DNA of 31,605 nt from assembly GCA_043817715.1 (NCBI GenBank), contig JBDRGO010000050.1, forward strand, positions 1 through 31,605, given 5' to 3'. Every line of letters begins with the position of its first letter. The first letter of the stretch is position 1. The notes under the pieces are model-generated. The model was not told the origin of the DNA and did no database searches. It worked only from the letters and a program-made list of their open reading frames with translations. Origin of the DNA: JAFGBZ01 sp043817715. Its GTDB lineage: Archaea > Iainarchaeota > Iainarchaeia > Iainarchaeales > JAFGBZ01. Below are positions 1-7,862 of this stretch, one piece after another. The position numbers and the translations under genes are program-made.

Positions 1-156
1 TTGCCCTGGTTTTCTTCGGTTTAATTCTTTTTGAATAATTTCTTTATCTAATTTCATGCCTGCTTTAATTCCTTCAATTACAACACCTACTGCTTTTCCA
101 TGACTTTCACCGAAAGTGGTGATTCTGAATAATTTTCCGAAATTATTTCCATTCAT
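1..156 (-). CDS. aroC: Chorismate synthase, N-terminal 52 residues (partial)
   Basis: Chorismate synthase converts EPSP to chorismate, the branch point for Trp, Phe and Tyr, and needs reduced FMN. The reading frame is open to the window edge and gives 52 residues. It shows the family's N-terminal signature GESHG (residues 16-20) within an FGKLFRITTFGESHG context, and RRKPGQ at residues 47-52, both part of the active-site and FMN region. The ATG lies 1 nt past the stop of the aroD-aroE gene, whose last codons AGAGGA act as an SD. It is the last visible gene of the aro operon; the rest lies outside the window. Confidence 0.95.
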   Translation of the reverse strand, partial: MNGNNFGKLFRITTFGESHGKAVGVVIEGIKAGMKLDKEIIQKELNRRKPGQ

Positions 157-157
157 T

Positions 158-1612
158 TTAAATTCCTCTCATCAATGCTTTTCTCATTTCATTTAATGGT
201 GCTTGTTTGTTGGTAAAAATTCTGAATGCTTCTGTTCCTTGCAGTAAAAGCATTTCAAGTCCATTGATTGTAGTACACCTTTTCTTTTTAGCTTCCTTCA
301 ATAATTTTGTTTCAATTGGTTCGTATACTAAATCTATTACAACCAAGCCTTTTCTCAAAAAACTTTCAGGACAAATCATTTCATTTTGCTTTGGTTTCAT
401 TCCAGTGCTTGTTGCGTTAATTAATATATCAAATTCATTTGAATTAATTTCATTTAATTTTTTTACTTGAACTTTGAATTTCTTCTTTAAAGCCAATGCC
501 TTGTTTTTGGTTCTGTTAATAACAACAGTTTCTGCTTTTTCTTTTTTCAATCCAACAATAATTGCTTTTGCCGCCCCGCCTGCTCCAAATAACAAAACTT
601 TTTTTCCTCTTAATTTTGTTTTTTTCTTCAATGCATTAATTGCCCCAATCGAATCAGTGTTATAACCGGTTAATTTTTTGTTTTTTATCGCAACTGTATT
701 AACTGCATTAATTTTTTCTGCATTTTTATCAATTGAGTCCAGCAAAGGAATGATTTTTTCCTTGAAAGGCATAGTGACATTGAATCCGTTGAATAATTTT
801 AGTACATTAACTGTTTTTTTTAATTCATTTTTCTGAATTTCAAACGCATAATAATTCGCCTTGATTCCTTTTGCCTTAAATCCTGCTTCATGCATTAAAG
901 GGCTTAAACTATGTTTTATAGGATTTCCAATTACTGCAAAATTTTTTTCATCCATTTTTTTCTTCAATTCCTTCAAACTAAGCTGTCCCTTGGCTGATTC
1001 CTTTCCTTTTGCAAGAGAAGCAAAACAAATCCTGCTTCCGGCTTTTAAGCATAAAACACGTGAAATAACGCCTTTTTCACCTATGCAGAAAGAAATCAAA
1101 TTATTTTTCCTGTTATTATGTATAAGAAAATTAAGTGTTTCAATATTGTCTTCAATTCTTTCTGCTGTTGGAATTAATTTGATTAAATCAATTCCCTTGA
1201 TTTTTTTCGCTTTAATTAATTCTTTTTCTAATTCTTTTCTTGAAAGGGCTTTTGAATAATGCTTTGAAAGAATTATTTTTGCTTTCTTTTTCTTTGCATA
1301 ATCAATTAATTTTTTTGTTTCTTTTTTGCTTGAATTCATTTCAATATCAATGAATTCCGCCCCGAAATCAATTGCTTGAATTAATAAATTTGTTTGATTT
1401 CTCCCGGTAAGTTTTCCGCCTTCTTTTTTGCTTCTGACCGTAGCAATAACTGGTTTTTTTGCCGCATTAATTAATTCACCCAGTTCTTTTCTTGTTTCTG
1501 AATTAAGTAAATCAATCCTTAATTCAATCAAATCAGCAGAAGAAGCATTTGCTTTTCTTATTTGATTCAGAGCTGAACGAAAAGTTTGCCCTATTACAGG
1601 AACACAAATCAA
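158..1612 (-). CDS. aroDE: Bifunctional 3-dehydroquinate dehydratase (type I) / shikimate dehydrogenase
   Basis: This fusion catalyses two consecutive steps, 3-dehydroquinate to dehydroshikimate to shikimate (NADPH). Residues 1-215 are a type I dehydroquinase barrel with the catalytic His near 118 (SKHYS) and the Schiff-base Lys near 145 (LIKLIP). Residues 225-484 are shikimate dehydrogenase: substrate-binding SLSP (235-238), catalytic Lys284 in NVTMPFKE, NAVNT (303-307), Asp320 in NTDSIG, and the nucleotide loop GAGGAAKA (343-350). The domain order matches the plant bifunctional enzyme, although such fusions arose more than once. The start is a TTG that overlaps the aroB stop by 4 nt, indicating translational coupling. 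Both active sites look intact. Confidence 0.95.
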   Translation of the reverse strand: MICVPVIGQTFRSALNQIRKANASSADLIELRIDLLNSETRKELGELINAAKKPVIATVRSKKEGGKLTGRNQTNLLIQAIDFGAEFIDIEMNSSKKETKKLIDYAKKKKAKIILSKHYSKALSRKELEKELIKAKKIKGIDLIKLIPTAERIEDNIETLNFLIHNNRKNNLISFCIGEKGVISRVLCLKAGSRICFASLAKGKESAKGQLSLKELKKKMDEKNFAVIGNPIKHSLSPLMHEAGFKAKGIKANYYAFEIQKNELKKTVNVLKLFNGFNVTMPFKEKIIPLLDSIDKNAEKINAVNTVAIKNKKLTGYNTDSIGAINALKKKTKLRGKKVLLFGAGGAAKAIIVGLKKEKAETVVINRTKNKALALKKKFKVQVKKLNEINSNEFDILINATSTGMKPKQNEMICPESFLRKGLVVIDLVYEPIETKLLKEAKKKRCTTINGLEMLLLQGTEAFRIFTNKQAPLNEMRKALMRGI

Positions 1613-2706
1613 TTAAATTCCCCCAAGGTTTCCCTGATTTTTCTCTCACTCACTGTAATTCCATGCTTTCCTTTTTCTTTCTTCATTTCACCTATTTTTT
1701 TAGGCAAAGAAAAAACAATTTTTCCGCCGAAGTTCTTCTTGTCATGCTTCATTAAATCAATTAATTTTTTCTCTTTTCCTTTTGATTTAAATTTTGCTTT
1801 TAATCCAAGATCTGCAATCAATTCCTTGATTTTTTTTGTTTCTCCTTTTTTTAATACATTTATTTTTTCACCCAGCATTGATTCAAAAATCATTCCAATT
1901 GCAATGCTTTCGCCATGAGTTAATTTAAATTTTGAGTCTGCTTCAATTGCATGGCCGAATGTATGCCCGAAATTCAAAATTTTCCTTTTGTTTGATTCTT
2001 TTTCATCCTCTGAAACAACCTTTGCCTTGATTTTAATGCATTCCGAAATTGTTTTTCCCATTATTTCGGAATTCCTGCTGATTATTTTTTTTGAATTATT
2101 TTTCAAAAACGCAAATAATTTTTTGTCCATTATTATGCCGTACTTAATCACTTCCCCCATTCCTGAATTGAATTCTTTTCTTGGAAGTGTTTGTAAAAAC
2201 TTTGTTTCAATTAAAACAATTTTTGGCTGGTAAAATACTCCAATCATATTCTTTGTTTTTCCTGAATTAATTGCTGTTTTTCCTCCGACACCTGAATCAA
2301 CTGCAGCAAGCAGTGTTGTCGGCACCTGGATTAAATCAATTCCTCTCATGAATGTTGCAGAACAAAAACCAGCCAAATCTCCAATCATTCCGCCTCCAAA
2401 GGCAATTATTGCTGATTTTCTGGAAAAATTTCTTTCAATTAATTTTTCCTGAATAGCCGCAAAACACTCAATTGATTTGCTTTTTTCCCCTGCAGGCACA
2501 ATAAATGATTCAATATCAAACGGCTTCAGTTCATGCATCATTTTTTTCAAAAACAATTTTTCAATATTTGAATCAGTTATAATCCCGATTTTGTCATACT
2601 TTTGTTTCTTCAGAAAAGGCTTTAATTTTTTCAAAATGCCTTTTCCAATTAATACTTCATAATTCCTGTTTTTTTCTGCCATGATTTTAACATTTATTTT
2701 CTTCAT
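1609..2706 (-). CDS. aroB: 3-dehydroquinate synthase
   Basis: AroB cyclises DAHP to 3-dehydroquinate using NAD+ and a divalent metal. Visible motifs are the NAD-binding stretch GGGMIGDLAGF, the PTTLLAAVDSGVGGKTAIN core, the metal ligand Glu in GEVIKYG and the metal-binding HTFGHAIE. The length of about 365 residues is normal. I prefer the ATG at 2706 over an in-frame TTG 12 nt upstream, because GGTGA just ahead of the ATG makes a good SD and the TTG falls at that SD. Finding canonical AroB means this organism uses the DAHP route rather than the DKFP/AroA' route of many euryarchaea. The gap from aroA-aroK contains two mini-ORFs. Confidence 0.95.
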   Translation of the reverse strand: MKKINVKIMAEKNRNYEVLIGKGILKKLKPFLKKQKYDKIGIITDSNIEKLFLKKMMHELKPFDIESFIVPAGEKSKSIECFAAIQEKLIERNFSRKSAIIAFGGGMIGDLAGFCSATFMRGIDLIQVPTTLLAAVDSGVGGKTAINSGKTKNMIGVFYQPKIVLIETKFLQTLPRKEFNSGMGEVIKYGIIMDKKLFAFLKNNSKKIISRNSEIMGKTISECIKIKAKVVSEDEKESNKRKILNFGHTFGHAIEADSKFKLTHGESIAIGMIFESMLGEKINVLKKGETKKIKELIADLGLKAKFKSKGKEKKLIDLMKHDKKNFGGKIVFSLPKKIGEMKKEKGKHGITVSERKIRETLGEFN

Positions 2707-2724
2707 TTTTTTCACCAAAATAAT

Positions 2725-2813
2725 TCAAATTCTTTTTTTTTTAATTTCTTTTTTTATTTTTTCCCTTTGTTTTTTCATTTAATTCCTTTTCTTAATTTTT
2801 TTTCTTTTTTCAT
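2725..2813 (-). other. Two stop-start coupled mini-ORFs filling the aroAK-aroB gap
   Basis: An ATG overlaps the aroA-aroK stop (ATGA) and opens a 12-codon frame ending at 2775. A second ATG overlaps that stop (ATGA) and opens a 17-codon Lys-rich frame ending at 2725, 18 nt before the aroB ATG. The peptides are low-complexity and unlikely to function as proteins. The arrangement could relay terminating ribosomes toward aroB. In so A-rich a region chance is a serious alternative. Confidence 0.3.
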
Positions 2814-4624
2814 TTAATTTTTCTTCCTTTTTTCTTTGTTTTTTCATTCAAAAACAATTCAATTGCCTTTTCTGTTGCTTCCTCTTTATTCAATTTTCCG
2901 GTATTAATTTCTGCATCCATTGCATTCAGGTAAAGATTCCTTCTTTTATTCATGACTTCCTTTATTTCTTCCTCAATTTTTTTACCTGTGAGTGATGGTC
3001 TATTAGTTCCTTTGATTCTTTTCGCTAAAGTTTTTGTTTGAGCATTCAAAAACAAAACAAACCCGTTTTTTTTCAGATTCGGAATATTTTTTTTGTCTAA
3101 AACAACGCCTCCTCCGCAAGAAATTACTAACTTCTTTTTATTTTTGATTTCTTCAATAGCCTCTTTTTCTTTTTTTCTGAAATAACTTTCTCCGTTTAAT
3201 TCAAAAATTCTTTTTATTTTTCTTTTTTCTTTTTTTTCAATCAGTTCATCTGAATCAATGAAATCCATATTCATTCTTTTGGCAATCATTTTCCCTAACG
3301 TTGTTTTTCCTGAACCCCTTAAACCGATTAAAACAATATTTGTTTTTTTTAGTGGCTTCATTATTTTATTCAGTTCTTTGAAGAATCCAGGAAATGATTT
3401 TTTAACGCAGTCAGGGTTATTGATTTTAGTTTTCGTTTTTAATCCAAGCAATGAAAAAGCCATTGCAATCCTGTGGTCATTATAAGTTTCGATTTGCGCG
3501 CTTTTTGGAATTCCGCCGATTATTTCAATTCCCTTATTTTTCCTGTTTCTTTTTGTTTTAATTCCTGTTTTTCTTAATTCAGCCAATACTGCCTTAATCC
3601 TGTCTGTTTCCTTGAATTTCAGGTGCCCAATATTTTTTATTAATGTTTTTCCTTTTGCGCATGCTCCCAGCACCGCAACAGTCGGCACCAAATCAGGGAA
3701 ATCGTTTAAATCAACTGAAATTCCATGCAATTCCTTTCCTTTTACTTCAACAAAATTCTGTCCCTGCTTGATTTTTGCGCCCATTTTTGAAAGTATTTCA
3801 ATTATTTTTTTGTCTCCCTGCAGTGAATTCTTTTTCAGGTTCATTACTTTTATTTTTCCTTTTGCAATTGCGGCTGCTGCAAGAAAGTAGGAAGCATTAG
3901 TGTAATCTCCTTCAACTAAAAATTCTTTCCCTTTGAATTTATATTCCTGTTTTCCTTGAATCCTGAATTCCCTGAAATTTTTGTTTTGAACCTTTACTCC
4001 GAATTCCTTCATTAATTTAACTGTCGTTTCAATGTATGGTTTGGAAGGCAGGCTGGTTGCTTTAACATTCAATCCTTTTTTCATTAACGGGCTCGCAATC
4101 AGCAATGCGCTTAAGTACTGGGAACTTTTAGAGCAGTCAATTTTAGTTTTTCCTCCTTTTAATGTTTCTCCAATTGCTTTAACCGGAGGGCAGTTATTCC
4201 CATTAACTGAAATAATTTTTCCTCCTAATGCATTCACTGCTTTAATTAATTCTCCAACCGGGCGCTTTTGCATTGCATTATTTCCACTGATTGCTGTTTT
4301 TCCTTTTGCAATGCAGGCAATCGGAACCAGAAAACGCATTGTCACTCCAGAGTTTCCGATAAATAATTTTTTGGAATTAATTAATTTTCCATTTGAGCCC
4401 CTGATTTCAATTGAATTATTTTTTTTATTTAACTTTATTTTCACTCCCAATTTTTTCAATGCATTAATTGCGTGCAGCTGGTCTTCTCCAAGCAAAGGAT
4501 TTTTTATTGTTGTTTTTCCTTCTGCAAGTGAGGCAATAAATAACGCCCTTAAAGTAACTGCTTTGGATGGCGGGGCATTAATTTTTCCCTGAATTTTGCC
4601 TGGAATTAATTCAATGGATTTCAT
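2810..4624 (-). CDS. aroAK: EPSP synthase - shikimate kinase fusion
   Basis: Residues 1 to about 425 are 5-enolpyruvylshikimate-3-phosphate synthase: KAVTLRALF near the N terminus, GNSGVTMRFL, SSQYLSALL, DFPDLVPTVAV, KETDRI and the catalytic DHRIAM segment. From about residue 430 an AroK-type shikimate kinase follows, with Walker A GLRGSGKTT, the shikimate-binding DSDELIE, the CGGGVV loop and NRPSL of the lid. One protein thus phosphorylates shikimate and adds enolpyruvate. Most archaea use a GHMP-type shikimate kinase, so the P-loop enzyme points to a bacterial-type pathway. The two domains are adjacent in fungal AROM too, but this looks like an independent two-gene fusion. The start ATG has GTGAATAA as a weak SD. 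Confidence 0.95.
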   Translation of the reverse strand: MKSIELIPGKIQGKINAPPSKAVTLRALFIASLAEGKTTIKNPLLGEDQLHAINALKKLGVKIKLNKKNNSIEIRGSNGKLINSKKLFIGNSGVTMRFLVPIACIAKGKTAISGNNAMQKRPVGELIKAVNALGGKIISVNGNNCPPVKAIGETLKGGKTKIDCSKSSQYLSALLIASPLMKKGLNVKATSLPSKPYIETTVKLMKEFGVKVQNKNFREFRIQGKQEYKFKGKEFLVEGDYTNASYFLAAAAIAKGKIKVMNLKKNSLQGDKKIIEILSKMGAKIKQGQNFVEVKGKELHGISVDLNDFPDLVPTVAVLGACAKGKTLIKNIGHLKFKETDRIKAVLAELRKTGIKTKRNRKNKGIEIIGGIPKSAQIETYNDHRIAMAFSLLGLKTKTKINNPDCVKKSFPGFFKELNKIMKPLKKTNIVLIGLRGSGKTTLGKMIAKRMNMDFIDSDELIEKKEKRKIKRIFELNGESYFRKKEKEAIEEIKNKKKLVISCGGGVVLDKKNIPNLKKNGFVLFLNAQTKTLAKRIKGTNRPSLTGKKIEEEIKEVMNKRRNLYLNAMDAEINTGKLNKEEATEKAIELFLNEKTKKKGRKIK

Positions 4625-4626
4625 TT

Positions 4627-4659
4627 TTATTCACATATTTTCTTTTTCATTTCCTGCAT
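4627..4659 (-). other. 10-codon mini-ORF bridging the DAHP synthase-aroAK gap
   Basis: Its ATG overlaps the DAHP synthase stop (TAATG) and its TAA ends 2 nt before the aroAK ATG, so it fills the whole gap. The peptide is MQEMKKKICE. A coupling role is inferred; the peptide itself is probably irrelevant. Confidence 0.3.
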
Positions 4660-5672
4660 TAAATTTCCCTTCCGATTGCTTCGGCTATTTTCCTTAATTC
4701 ATTCATTAATTCCTTGAATTGCTCTGGCAGCAATGCCTGTTTTCCGTCGCATAAAGCTGTTTTTGGGCTGCAATGCACTTCAACAAGCAGTCCATCCGCT
4801 CCTACTGCAATTGCCGCCTTGCTTAATGGCCCAACCAAGTAATTTTCTCCTGCTGCGTGGCTTGGGTCAACAATTACCGGCAGATGGGTTTTCTTTTTCA
4901 GTACAGGCACAGCGCTTAAATCAAGGGTATTTCTTGTAGCTGTTTCAAAAGTTCGGATGCCTCTTTCGCATAAAATCACATTAGGGTTTCCTTCGCTTAC
5001 AATATATTCTGCTGCCAGCAAAAATTCCTCGATTGTTGCGCTGATTCCTCTTTTCAAAATAATTGGTTTATTGATTTTTCCAACCTGCTTCAATAAATCA
5101 AAGTTCTGCATATTCCTTGCACCAATCCTGATTATGTCAACATGCTGTGCAACCAATTCAACTGTCCTTATGTCCATTACTTCTGTTTCAGTTACAATTC
5201 CAACTTCCTGTTTCACTTTTTTAAGCAATTTCAGCCCTTTTTCTTTCATTCCCTGAAATGCATAAGGCGAGCTTCTTGGCTTGTAAGCCGAAGCCCTCAA
5301 AATTGCTGCCCCCGATTCTTTCACTGATTTGGCTGTTTCAAATAATTGCTCTTCGCTTTCAATTGCGCATGGCCCTGCCATTATCACTATTTTTTTTCCT
5401 CCGATTGCAACTCCATTGACTTTAATCACTGTATTTTCTGGATGGAATTCGCGTGAAATCAATTTATATGGCTTCATTATCTGAATGACTTTTTCAACGG
5501 CAGTCATTAATTCAATTCTGTCTTTTGACAGTTTAGTTGTGTCGCCGATCACTCCTAAAAGGGTTTTTTCTTCCCCCAAGGATTTATGAATTCTTAACCC
5601 ATTTGATTCAATATGCTGAATCACTGTTTCAATGTCTTTTTGCAAAGCATTTTTTTTCAGTACAATAATCAT
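4659..5672 (-). CDS. aroF: 3-deoxy-7-phosphoheptulonate (DAHP) synthase, type I beta with N-terminal regulatory domain
   Basis: DAHP synthase condenses PEP with erythrose 4-phosphate, the first step toward chorismate. Residues 1-75 form a ferredoxin-like/ACT-like domain as in the Thermotoga enzyme, where it carries Tyr/Phe feedback control. The barrel holds the metal ligand Cys102 in MAGPCAIES, the KPRSSPYAFQG substrate loop, the metal His in DPSHAAG, Glu in LVEVH, and Asp in CDGKQAL. At 337 residues it is full-length for this subclass. The start ATG overlaps the pheA stop (ATGA). The position at the head of the aro block, directly after pheA, fits control by phenylalanine. Confidence 0.95.
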   Translation of the reverse strand: MIIVLKKNALQKDIETVIQHIESNGLRIHKSLGEEKTLLGVIGDTTKLSKDRIELMTAVEKVIQIMKPYKLISREFHPENTVIKVNGVAIGGKKIVIMAGPCAIESEEQLFETAKSVKESGAAILRASAYKPRSSPYAFQGMKEKGLKLLKKVKQEVGIVTETEVMDIRTVELVAQHVDIIRIGARNMQNFDLLKQVGKINKPIILKRGISATIEEFLLAAEYIVSEGNPNVILCERGIRTFETATRNTLDLSAVPVLKKKTHLPVIVDPSHAAGENYLVGPLSKAAIAVGADGLLVEVHCSPKTALCDGKQALLPEQFKELMNELRKIAEAIGREI

Positions 5673-6760
5673 TTCATCACCTCTGTTTCTTCAGGGTAAG
5701 TTCCAAGCACTTTCAGGAAACTTGTTTTTGCTTCCAGTTCCTTCAGTGCTTTTCTTATTTTTTCATCTCGTTCATGTCCCTGCACATCAACAAAGAAAAT
5801 ATATTCCCATGATTTCATTCTTGTAGGGCGGCTTTCAATTTTAGTCATGTTGATGTTTTCTTTTTTCAGTGCCTCCAATACATTAACCAATGCTCCCGGC
5901 TCATGCCTTACCGAAAACATTATGCTTGTTTTGTCTTTTCCTGTCGGATTTGAATTGTTTTTCTTTGAAATCACTATGAATCTGGTAACATTATCTGCCT
6001 GGTCCTGAATGTTTCTTGCAATTACATTTAATTCATTTTCTTTTGCCGCCTGCTCTGAAGCGATTGCCGCTGAACTATGGTAAATTGAAGCCATTTCCGC
6101 TGCCTTGGATGTGCTTGAAACCTCAATTAATTCGGCTTTAGGAAGGTTCTCCATTAAGTAGTCCCTGCATTGTGCCAAAGCAATTGGTCTTGAATAAACT
6201 TTTGTTATTTCATCCAGTGAATACTTTGAAAGCAAACTATGCTTTACTTCCAGCAAAATCTCTGCGGCAATTTTTAAGTCACTGTAAATAAACATGTCAA
6301 GGGTATTGTTCACTGTTCCCTGGCTTGAGTTTTCCACAGGAATTACTCCGTAATTTGTTTCCCCTTTTTCAACGCTGGAAAAAACTTCTTGAATTGACTG
6401 CTTTGCAATATGCTTTGCATTTCCTCCGAATCTTTTCAATGCGGCAATATGCGTAAAAGTATTTTTCGGACCCAGAAATGCTATGCTGATGTTTCCCTGC
6501 AGTGTTCTGGAATAAATCATTACCTGGTCTAAAACTGATTTGATTCCTGCTTCAGGAAACAAATTTTTTCTGCCTGTCAGTTTTTTAAGAATCTCTTTTT
6601 CCCTGCTTGGGTCATAAATTGTTTTTCCTTCGCCTGACTTTTCTTCCCCTATTTTAATTGCTAATGCAGCCCTGTCATTAAGCAGTTCAACTAATTTTTC
6701 ATCTAATCCATCAATTTCTTTTCTTATTTCTTCAACTTTTTTTTCTTTTTCTAGTCCCAT
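5669..6760 (-). CDS. pheA: Chorismate mutase / prephenate dehydratase (P-protein)
   Basis: The P-protein converts chorismate to prephenate and then to phenylpyruvate. The N-terminal 85 residues are an AroQ-type helical mutase (RKEIDGLDEKLVELL, then RAALAIKIGEEK). The dehydratase starts at ISIAFLGPKNTFTHIAA and contains the active-site NVTRF motif. The C-terminal ACT domain has the Phe-binding ESRPTR and WEYIFFVD stretches, so feedback inhibition is expected. I chose ATG 6760 because a strong AGGAGG lies 7-8 nt upstream; longer in-frame starts would place that SD inside the gene. It is the first gene of the second transcription unit, downstream of a promoter region with a dyad repeat. Confidence 0.94.
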   Translation of the reverse strand: MGLEKEKKVEEIRKEIDGLDEKLVELLNDRAALAIKIGEEKSGEGKTIYDPSREKEILKKLTGRKNLFPEAGIKSVLDQVMIYSRTLQGNISIAFLGPKNTFTHIAALKRFGGNAKHIAKQSIQEVFSSVEKGETNYGVIPVENSSQGTVNNTLDMFIYSDLKIAAEILLEVKHSLLSKYSLDEITKVYSRPIALAQCRDYLMENLPKAELIEVSSTSKAAEMASIYHSSAAIASEQAAKENELNVIARNIQDQADNVTRFIVISKKNNSNPTGKDKTSIMFSVRHEPGALVNVLEALKKENINMTKIESRPTRMKSWEYIFFVDVQGHERDEKIRKALKELEAKTSFLKVLGTYPEETEVMK

Positions 6761-6786
6761 GCATAAACCTCCTTTTTTAATTTTCG

Positions 6787-6826
6787 CACTAAAACACAAA
6801 ACAGCTAAATAAAGCGTGTTTTAGCG
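6787..6826 (-). promoter_or_regulatory. Candidate promoter/operator of the pheA-aro operon (dyad repeat)
   Basis: On the plus strand CTAAAACAC (6789-6797) is matched by its reverse complement GTGTTTTAG (6816-6824), 18 nt apart, with further partial symmetry outside (GCACT / AGCGC). The spacer reads GCTTTATTTAGC on the minus strand, a plausible weak TATA element. The dyad sits 30-65 bp ahead of the pheA ATG in the only sizeable gap of the aro-trp block. Perfect arms around a TATA-like core are what a repressor operator would look like. No regulator is identified. Confidence 0.45.
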
Positions 6827-6929
6827 CTTATTGAAAAAAATACCAAAAATACTGAAAAAAGTTGCCGCTGGCTAACTGAATCAAATCGAATTTACTCAGA
6901 TTCAAATTAATCAACTGCATAATTAACAA

Positions 6930-7862
6930 TTATGTTCCCAACTGATATAAAAAGCTTTCGTGAAATCCAGGGATTTGACGTAATTTTGCATTATTTATAT
7001 TGAAGGCTTTTTTGAGCTCATTTAATTTTTTTCCTAATGTTCCCTTCTCTACTGCTTTAACCAGTGCCGAACCAACAATTACTCCGTCTGCGCCAAATGA
7101 AAGGATTTCTTCAACCTGCTTTGCATTAGAAACCCCGAAACCAACGCAGACAGGCAGAATTGAATTTGACCTGATTCTTTTAATGAATGCATGGATTTTT
7201 TTGTTTAATTTTTTTCTTTCCCCTGTAACCCCCAATAAGGACACTGCGTAAATGAATCCGGAACAGGAGCCTGAAATTTTTTTAATTCTCTTAATTGGCG
7301 TATTTTGGGAAATAATAAAAATCTGGCGGATATTATTTTTTTTGGAGGCAGAAACATATGGTTTAGATTCTTCCAATGAAAGGTCAGCAATTAGTATCCC
7401 ATCAACCCCTGCTTTTTTTGCATCTGAATAAAATTTATTTAATCCATAAGCATAAACCGTGTTGCAGTAAACCAAAAGGCCAATCGGAATTTCTAAATTC
7501 AGTTTTCTGATTTTTTTAATTAATGCAAAAGCCTTTTTTGTATTCATTCCGTTCCTTAATGCAGTTTCATCTGCTTTCTGGATTGTTTTTCCATCAGCTA
7601 AGGGGTCACTAAAAGGAATCCCTAACTCAAGGGCATCGGCATAATTCAAATATTTTTTTAAAATTGAATAATTTTGTTTTTCATTTGGAAATCCAAGAAC
7701 AGTGAATGGAATAAACACTTGTTTTTTTTCAGAAAAAAGTTTTTCATATCTTGAACGATTTTTTATTTTCATATGGTTTTCTGAAACCGAATTTTTTCTT
7801 TTCAATCCTTTTTTTCCCTCTTTGAATTTAATTGAATTCAATTTTTTATTTTTTCTTTTCAT
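6930..7862 (-). CDS. trpA: Tryptophan synthase alpha subunit
   Basis: TrpA cleaves indole-3-glycerol phosphate to indole, which is channelled to TrpB. The catalytic Glu and Asp are in LELGIPFSDPLADG, followed by the usual YCNTVYAYG strand, GVDGILIADLS, and the phosphate loop GFGVSNAKQ...GADGVIVGSAL. The ATG used here overlaps the trpB stop (ATGA), but it adds a Lys-rich tail of about 30 residues before the usual family start; the internal Met31 is an alternative. It is the last gene of the trp transcription unit, followed by about 170 bp of non-coding DNA before the pheA start. Confidence 0.94.
   Translation of the reverse strand: MKRKNKKLNSIKFKEGKKGLKRKNSVSENHMKIKNRSRYEKLFSEKKQVFIPFTVLGFPNEKQNYSILKKYLNYADALELGIPFSDPLADGKTIQKADETALRNGMNTKKAFALIKKIRKLNLEIPIGLLVYCNTVYAYGLNKFYSDAKKAGVDGILIADLSLEESKPYVSASKKNNIRQIFIISQNTPIKRIKKISGSCSGFIYAVSLLGVTGERKKLNKKIHAFIKRIRSNSILPVCVGFGVSNAKQVEEILSFGADGVIVGSALVKAVEKGTLGKKLNELKKAFNINNAKLRQIPGFHESFLYQLGT

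Noticed and set aside
861..1259. Plus-strand open frames of 60-190 codons across the aro/trp block
   Set aside because: They mirror strongly supported minus-strand genes, are rich in Phe/Ile/Ser as expected for antisense of Lys-rich coding, and show no motifs.
2719..2809. Long A/T tracts between aroAK and aroB as a terminator or promoter
   Set aside because: The neighbouring genes form one operon; no TATA box is clear and the tracts reflect Lys-rich mini-ORFs or composition.
6761..6799. Upstream extension of pheA beginning before the SD
   Set aside because: AGGAGG lies just before ATG 6760, and the extra residues are not part of the chorismate mutase fold.
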